The position numbers and the translations under genes were made by a program. From Methanomassiliicoccaceae archaeon UBA537 (GTDB taxonomy: Archaea > Thermoplasmatota > Thermoplasmata > Methanomassiliicoccales > Methanomethylophilaceae), in contig DATC01000108.1 of assembly GCA_002504495.1 (NCBI GenBank), positions 13,456 through 22,664 on the forward strand: a stretch of DNA of 9,209 bases, in the 5' to 3' direction. The notes beneath the pieces are model-generated. The model saw only the letters and a program-made list of their open reading frames with translations. It was not told where the DNA came from and did no database searches. Shown in pieces: positions 5,918 through 9,209 of the stretch (positions are counted from its first letter, which is position 1; each line of letters starts with the position of its first letter).

Positions 5918-7300
5918 ATGGAAAGAAAGATAGACCAGGTTTTGGAGAACTGGTTCGAGAACAGGAATCACAAAGCCTTGGTCCTTCGCGGCCCTCGCCA
6001 AGTAGGGAAATCCTATGCGATAAGGAGATTAGGCGCGAAGAGATACGACACGATGATCGAGATCAACTTCGAAGATCATCCCGATTACAGATCCATATTC
6101 GAAGACGATCTTTCAGCCGACGCGATCTTCGAAAGAATGAGCTTCATCTTTGTCAAAGAAAGGTTCGAAGGTTGCCTCCTCTTCTTGGACGAGATCCAAT
6201 GCTGTCCGGGTGCGTTCTCGGCACTGAAGCCGATGGTTGAAGACGGAAGATGCGACATCGCCTGTTCAGGCTCCGTCCTATCCGAGATGGTGGCCAATGA
6301 GAGGCTGACTCCGATGGGCTCCATAGAGCTGGAGTACATGTCGCCGATGGATTTCGAGGAATTCCTATGGGCGATGGGATTCTCCCACGCTCAGACCGAG
6401 ACGATACGTTCGCATATACGGAACAACGAACCTTTCGACAATTTCGTTCTGAATCAGTTGAACGACCTGTTCAAAAGATACGTGGTGATCGGCGGAATGC
6501 CCGCCGCCGTATCAGCATACGCGAAATCCCACATGTACAGCGACTCCTACAGAGAACTGGATGGCATAGTGAAGCTTCTATCCGATGACATCAGCCGCTA
6601 TGTCAAGGACCCCACGGATAGGATCCGCATAGAACAGTGCATCGAATCCATTCCGCGCCAGCTGAGCCGCGAGAAGAACGCATCCTTCCTTTATTCCGAC
6701 ATCTCGATCAAGGCAGGCTACGGCCAAAGAGAGTACGGACCTGCCATAGCATGGTTGGAAGGTGCGGGAATCGTGGATATATGTCGCAATATCGAGGAGG
6801 TGTCAGAACCGTTCAAGGTCAAGATGAACGGCAACATGTTCAAGATCTATGTCAGAGACACCGGAGTATTGGTGCATATGCTGGGCCCGGCAGTGGCCAA
6901 AGGCGTGATGGATGGAGAATATACCATCAACAACGGGGCGGTGATAGAAGATGCCGTAGCAGAAGCTCTGATCAGGAAAGGTTACAAGGTCCACTATTAC
7001 AGCAACCCCTCACGCAGAATGGAATTGGATTTCGTCTTCAACTACAATGGCAAACTGGCCGTCATAGAGGTCAAATCCGGAAGAAAGAAATCAGCCAAGT
7101 CCCTGAACAAGGCTCTTACCGAAGATAGAGCAATAGATGTGGCGATGAAGATATCCTCGTCCAACCTATCTGTAGATGAGAACGGCGTGTACCATTATCC
7201 CCTCTTCGGACCGTGCTTCTTCGAAGATTGCCATGTTTTGGAGCTTCCTCCGATGAACGACCTCAACATGCTCATGGAGGCTCTGGATCGCAAATCGTGA
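5918..7300 (+). CDS. AAA family ATPase with C-terminal DUF4143/nuclease-like domain
   Basis: 460 residues from the ATG at 5918; an ATG four codons earlier (5906) is possible. The 5918 start is preferred because the family commonly begins with a short basic helix as in 'MERKIDQVLENWFENR', and because the TATA box predicts a start of transcription here. Walker A 'GPRQVGKS' (25-32), Walker B 'CLLFLDEIQ' (86-94), a sensor-like 'DIACSGS' (113-119) and the family motif 'LEYMSPMDFEEFL' (138-150) are present, followed by 'YVVIGGMPAAVSAY' in the middle region. The C-terminus resembles a PD-(D/E)xK fold: 'AVIEDAVAEALIRKGYKVHYY', then 'ELDFVF' and 'AVIEVKSG'. Such proteins occur in many copies in gut archaea and bacteria; their cellular role is not established. 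The gene stands alone, flanked by non-coding regions of about 240 and 424 bases, and looks richer in A and T than cobN or purP, which suggests an accessory, perhaps transferred, gene. Confidence 0.88.
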   Translation: MERKIDQVLENWFENRNHKALVLRGPRQVGKSYAIRRLGAKRYDTMIEINFEDHPDYRSIFEDDLSADAIFERMSFIFVKERFEGCLLFLDEIQCCPGAFSALKPMVEDGRCDIACSGSVLSEMVANERLTPMGSIELEYMSPMDFEEFLWAMGFSHAQTETIRSHIRNNEPFDNFVLNQLNDLFKRYVVIGGMPAAVSAYAKSHMYSDSYRELDGIVKLLSDDISRYVKDPTDRIRIEQCIESIPRQLSREKNASFLYSDISIKAGYGQREYGPAIAWLEGAGIVDICRNIEEVSEPFKVKMNGNMFKIYVRDTGVLVHMLGPAVAKGVMDGEYTINNGAVIEDAVAEALIRKGYKVHYYSNPSRRMELDFVFNYNGKLAVIEVKSGRKKSAKSLNKALTEDRAIDVAMKISSSNLSVDENGVYHYPLFGPCFFEDCHVLELPPMNDLNMLMEALDRKS

Positions 7301-7378
7301 TCGGCCGATGGTCGCCCGAATGATGATGTCGATGATGCCGGACCTCCGGCTATCAGCCCAACGGCGATACTGCCTATG

Positions 7379-7418
7379 TCATGCGCGCGTGCATGCGATT
7401 TATATAATGCGCGCATGA
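7379..7418. repeat. 10-bp GC-rich inverted repeat enclosing a TATA-like box
   Basis: 'tcatgcgcgc' at 7379-7388 and its exact reverse complement 'gcgcgcatga' at 7409-7418 enclose 20 bases that contain 'gcatgc' and 'tttatataa' (7399-7407). The arms are alternating purine-pyrimidine. The arrangement could be an operator around a promoter or a cruciform/hairpin forming site. No gene starts within 290 bases on the right, so if this is a promoter, the leader is long or a small RNA is made. Confidence 0.55.
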
Positions 7419-7675
7419 AGAAACGCCTTTCATCTGATAGAAAATTTAATATATTATTTTTTGAAAAATTGAAATTAATCGATGTATAACAATATGCATT
7501 GATAACAATAAACGATGTTAAAATCTGCTTAAATGTATAATTCCGACATTCAATACATATACTTATTACCAAAAAATTGGTTGATTCTACGATTTTATGA
7601 GGATAGGTCATCCATCCATCATCATCCATTAAATAGTTGGCACCCGGATGATAATCTTGCTCTGATGAGGAACGA

Positions 7676-7692
7676 CGTCGGAACGACCGACG
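7676..7692 (+). promoter_or_regulatory. Leader hairpin before the corrinoid protein gene
   Basis: A perfect 6-bp stem CGTCGG (7676-7681)/CCGACG (7687-7692) with loop AACGA lies 20 bases before the strong ribosome binding site AGGAGG (7712-7717). It could influence translation or message stability. There is no evidence of a ligand-binding architecture, so it is not called a riboswitch. Confidence 0.35.
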
Positions 7693-7711
7693 GACTTCGG
7701 AAGAACGAAAA

Positions 7712-7717
7712 AGGAGG
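7712..7717 (+). promoter_or_regulatory. Strong ribosome binding site for the corrinoid protein
   Basis: 'aggagg' seven bases before the ATG at 7725 is the strongest Shine-Dalgarno match in the window. It decides the start, because the reading frame is open upstream as far as 7533 and offers other ATG codons (7533, 7664). Confidence 0.8.
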
Positions 7718-7724
7718 ACTAAGA

Positions 7725-8360
7725 ATGAGCAAGGAACAGATTCTCGAGGATCTCGCCAACGCAGTCGTGAACTGCAAGGCAGACATAGCCAAGAGCACAG
7801 CCGAAGCCGCACTCGCCGAAGGCATCAACCCTGTCGAAGCGATCAACGAGGGCCTCGTCAAGGGCATGAGCATCGTCGGCGACAGATACGCCGAGCACAA
7901 GATCTACCTTCCTCAGGTTCTCGTGTCGGCCGCCGCGCTGTATAAGGGACTCGACGTCCTTCTCCCCGCGATTCCGAAGGAGGACCTTGCAGACTCCAAG
8001 AAGGCCGCCACCGTCGTTGTAGAGGGAGATGTCCACGACATCGGAAAGAACATCGTGAAGACCATGCTGACCGCCGGCGGATACATCGTATCCGATCTCG
8101 GAAAGGACATCCCATCCGCTCAGATAGCGGATACCGTGAAGAACGACGGAATAGACGTTCTCTGCATGTCCACGCTGATGACTCCCACGATGGACAGGAT
8201 GCCGGAGGTCGTGGATCTTCTGAAGGAGAACGGCTCCCGCGGGAACTGCACGGTCACGATAGGCGGACCTCCCACCTCCGCTTCGTTCGCTTCGCAAATA
8301 GGAGCGGATCACAGAGACGGCAATGCACAGGACTGCGTCAACTGGCTGAAGGCGATGTGA
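7725..8360 (+). CDS. Methyltransferase corrinoid protein (MtbC/MttC/MtsB-like)
   Basis: 211 residues, the normal length for one-carbon corrinoid carriers. Residues about 1-88 form the helical cap domain ('INEGLVKGMSIVGDRYAEHKIYLPQVLVSAAALYKGLDVL'). Residues about 93-211 form the Rossmann-like cobamide-binding domain. The cobalt-ligating motif DxHxxG is intact as 'EGDVHDIGKNIV' with His104. It is followed by 'MSTLMTPTMDRM' (148-159) and 'IGGPPTSASFASQIGAD' (179-195), which cradle the cofactor tail. The protein carries a methyl group on Co(III) from a substrate-specific methyltransferase to a coenzyme M methyltransferase. The family is certain; which substrate system (methylamine, methanol, methyl sulfide, methoxy compound) is not fixed by the sequence. 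The gene is separated by one base (TGA-A-ATG) from a UroD-family methyltransferase, so the two are an operon. No substrate methyltransferase of the MtmB, MtbB, MttB or MtaB type is seen upstream. Confidence 0.92.
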   Translation: MSKEQILEDLANAVVNCKADIAKSTAEAALAEGINPVEAINEGLVKGMSIVGDRYAEHKIYLPQVLVSAAALYKGLDVLLPAIPKEDLADSKKAATVVVEGDVHDIGKNIVKTMLTAGGYIVSDLGKDIPSAQIADTVKNDGIDVLCMSTLMTPTMDRMPEVVDLLKENGSRGNCTVTIGGPPTSASFASQIGADHRDGNAQDCVNWLKAM

Positions 8361-8361
8361 A

Positions 8362-9209
8362 ATGGTCAACGAAATGACCCCCTACGAGAGAGCGCTGGCC
8401 TCGATCAACAACGAGCCGGTGGACAGACTCTGCTGCTATCCCCTGGCCGGAGCCACGTACCGCAAGATCATCGAGAAGCCCGCGACTCTGCGGGAGATGT
8501 CCCAGGATCCGCACATCTGCGCTCAGTCCTTCATAGCCGGAGCGAAGCGCTACAATCTGGAGTTCACCGTCACCCTCACCGATCTGGCCGTCCAGGCCCA
8601 CGACTACGGTGCGCATGTCAGGATGGACGAGGAGAACACCCCGTTCGTCGACGGTCACGTAGGCCACAGCCCGGAGGACTACGAGAAGTTCGAGCCTCTG
8701 GACGTCGACAGCGGAAGGATCAAGTTCCTGATCGATGCGAATAGGGAGATAGCGGAGAACGTCAAGAACAAGTCCTATCTCGCGGTACATGTGGAAGGAC
8801 CTCTCCTCGCCCTTTCGCAATCCATCGGTGCGGAGCAGCTCTTCATGGACATGTTCACGGACCCGGAGCCGGTACACAAGGCCCTGGCCAACACGACCGA
8901 GACCTGCTCCAGGATCCTTGACAAGCTGGCCAACACGACCGAGACCCCCGCCATCCTGTGGAACTTCCTGTGGGGCAACTACTCCGTCCTCGGAGATGCG
9001 GAGTACCACGAGTTCGAGGCCAACGACAAGTACGCCAAGAGGCTGATCAAGGAGACCCGCGCCAACAAGCTCGGATTCGCCATACACAACTGCGCCGACA
9101 TGCCCCACCTGGACACCCAGATCAAGGAGTACGGAGCGGACGTCTACTCGATGGCATACTATCCGGACAACCCCAACTCGCCTTCGGCGACGAAGGTCAT
9201 CGAGGGCGG
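8362..9209 (+). CDS. UroD-family cobamide methyltransferase (MtaA/MtbA/MtsA-like), 3' end outside window
   Basis: The frame is open from the ATG at 8362 to the window edge, 282 residues; the family is about 340, so about 60 residues are missing. It starts 'MVNEMTPYERALASINNEPVDR', the usual UroD-family opening. 'DLAVQAHDYGAHVRMDEENT' (74-93) and 'GHSPEDYEKFEPLD' (101-114) follow, then the 'VEGPLLALSQ' (144-153) equivalent of the GPxTLA motif. The zinc motif HxC is present as 'AIHNCADMP' (His242, Cys244). The third zinc ligand, a downstream Cys, would lie beyond the edge. Enzymes of this family activate coenzyme M through zinc and take methyl from a corrinoid protein; MtsA also demethylates methyl sulfides, and relatives act as O-demethylases. 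Pairing with the corrinoid protein upstream resembles an MtsB-MtsA arrangement, but the exact substrate is open. There is no clear ribosome binding site, so translation is probably coupled to the upstream gene. Confidence 0.85.
   Translation, partial: MVNEMTPYERALASINNEPVDRLCCYPLAGATYRKIIEKPATLREMSQDPHICAQSFIAGAKRYNLEFTVTLTDLAVQAHDYGAHVRMDEENTPFVDGHVGHSPEDYEKFEPLDVDSGRIKFLIDANREIAENVKNKSYLAVHVEGPLLALSQSIGAEQLFMDMFTDPEPVHKALANTTETCSRILDKLANTTETPAILWNFLWGNYSVLGDAEYHEFEANDKYAKRLIKETRANKLGFAIHNCADMPHLDTQIKEYGADVYSMAYYPDNPNSPSATKVIEG
8884..8956 (+). repeat. Exact 21-base direct repeat inside the methyltransferase gene
   Basis: The same 21 bases, encoding LANTTET, occur at 8884-8904 and 8936-8956, 52 bases apart start to start. 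The distance is not a multiple of three, yet both copies read LANTTET only if they are in one frame. Direct reading of the translation places LANTTET at residues 175-181 and 189-195, i.e. 42 bases apart, so the second copy's coordinates should be taken as about 8926-8946. The repeat sits between two helices after the core motif and looks like a short internal duplication. Confidence 0.55.

Larger units (their letters stand above)
7301..7724. other. 424-base non-coding region before the methyltransfer operon
   Basis: No convincing gene is seen on either strand. The left part (to about 7420) is GC-rich and holds a small hairpin, GCCGG-acct-CCGGC (7337-7350), which may end the ATPase transcript, and the inverted repeat at 7379-7418. 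From about 7439 to 7600 it becomes strongly AT-rich with several possible TATA elements, for example 7447-7455, 7534-7540 and 7628-7636. It includes a small dyad ACCAA-aaaa-TTGGT (7568-7581). A CATC-type simple repeat follows (7609-7630). The last 60 bases hold a hairpin and the ribosome binding site of the corrinoid protein. I see no tRNA-like T-loop and no CRISPR pattern. Confidence 0.6.

Noticed and set aside
7660..7692. Hammerhead-ribozyme-like 'ctgatgag' in the leader
   Set aside because: The CUGAUGA element is present by chance; the required GAAA after stem II and a matching third stem and cleavage site are not found.
7533..7724. Upstream extension of the corrinoid protein frame, with starts at 7533 or 7664
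   Set aside because: The extension is encoded by AT-rich non-coding-like DNA, does not match the family N-terminus, and would pass over the strong AGGAGG site that serves the ATG at 7725.
7195..7812. 205-residue minus-strand open frame in the non-coding region
   Set aside because: It spans the end of the ATPase gene, the AT-rich leader and the start of the corrinoid gene, with no motif, no consistent composition and no clear ribosome binding site.

Overview
The window looks archaeal, most likely a methylotrophic methanogen of the Methanomassiliicoccales (Methanomethylophilaceae type). The evidence is an archaeal-type PurP (FAICAR synthetase), a CobN cobaltochelatase end, TATA-box promoters with short leaders, GGAG-type ribosome binding sites, and a methyltransferase corrinoid protein followed by a UroD-family methyltransferase carrying the His-x-Cys zinc motif of the MtaA/MtbA/MtsA group. 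None of the eight stop codons seen is TAG, which fits (but does not prove) a pyrrolysine-using lineage. The taxonomic call is inference from gene content, not from a marker gene.

Layout. 1-509: the C-terminal end of cobN, cut by the window edge. 574-2354: purP followed, with an ATGA overlap, by a small type I membrane protein with a beta-sandwich-like ectodomain. 2365-2388: a perfect GC hairpin lying between convergent genes. 2399-4313 (minus strand): ATPase and FecCD-type permease of an iron-siderophore/cobalamin-class ABC importer. 4314-4506: an AT-rich divergent promoter region with an array of TTGGA/TCCAA half-sites at constant 12-bp spacing. 4507-5652 (plus): the probable substrate-binding protein of the same importer, ended by a GNRA-loop terminator hairpin. 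5791-5886: three tandem 32-bp palindromic repeats, directly in front of a DUF4143-type AAA ATPase (5918-7300). 7301-7724: a 424-base non-coding stretch with a long inverted repeat around a TATA-like box and an AT-rich leader. 7725-window end: a two-gene methyltransfer operon, a corrinoid protein plus a UroD-family methyltransferase truncated by the window edge.

How the parts may fit together: CobN inserts cobalt into the corrin ring, the FecCD-type importer could bring in a corrinoid or a metal chelate, and the corrinoid protein/UroD methyltransferase pair uses a bound cobamide to pass methyl groups to coenzyme M. The shared cobalt/corrinoid theme is suggestive, but the transport substrate is not determined by the sequence. 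The most unusual material is in the control regions: the 12-bp-phased operator array, the 32-bp palindromic repeats before the AAA ATPase, and the inverted repeat around a TATA-like box at 7379-7418.
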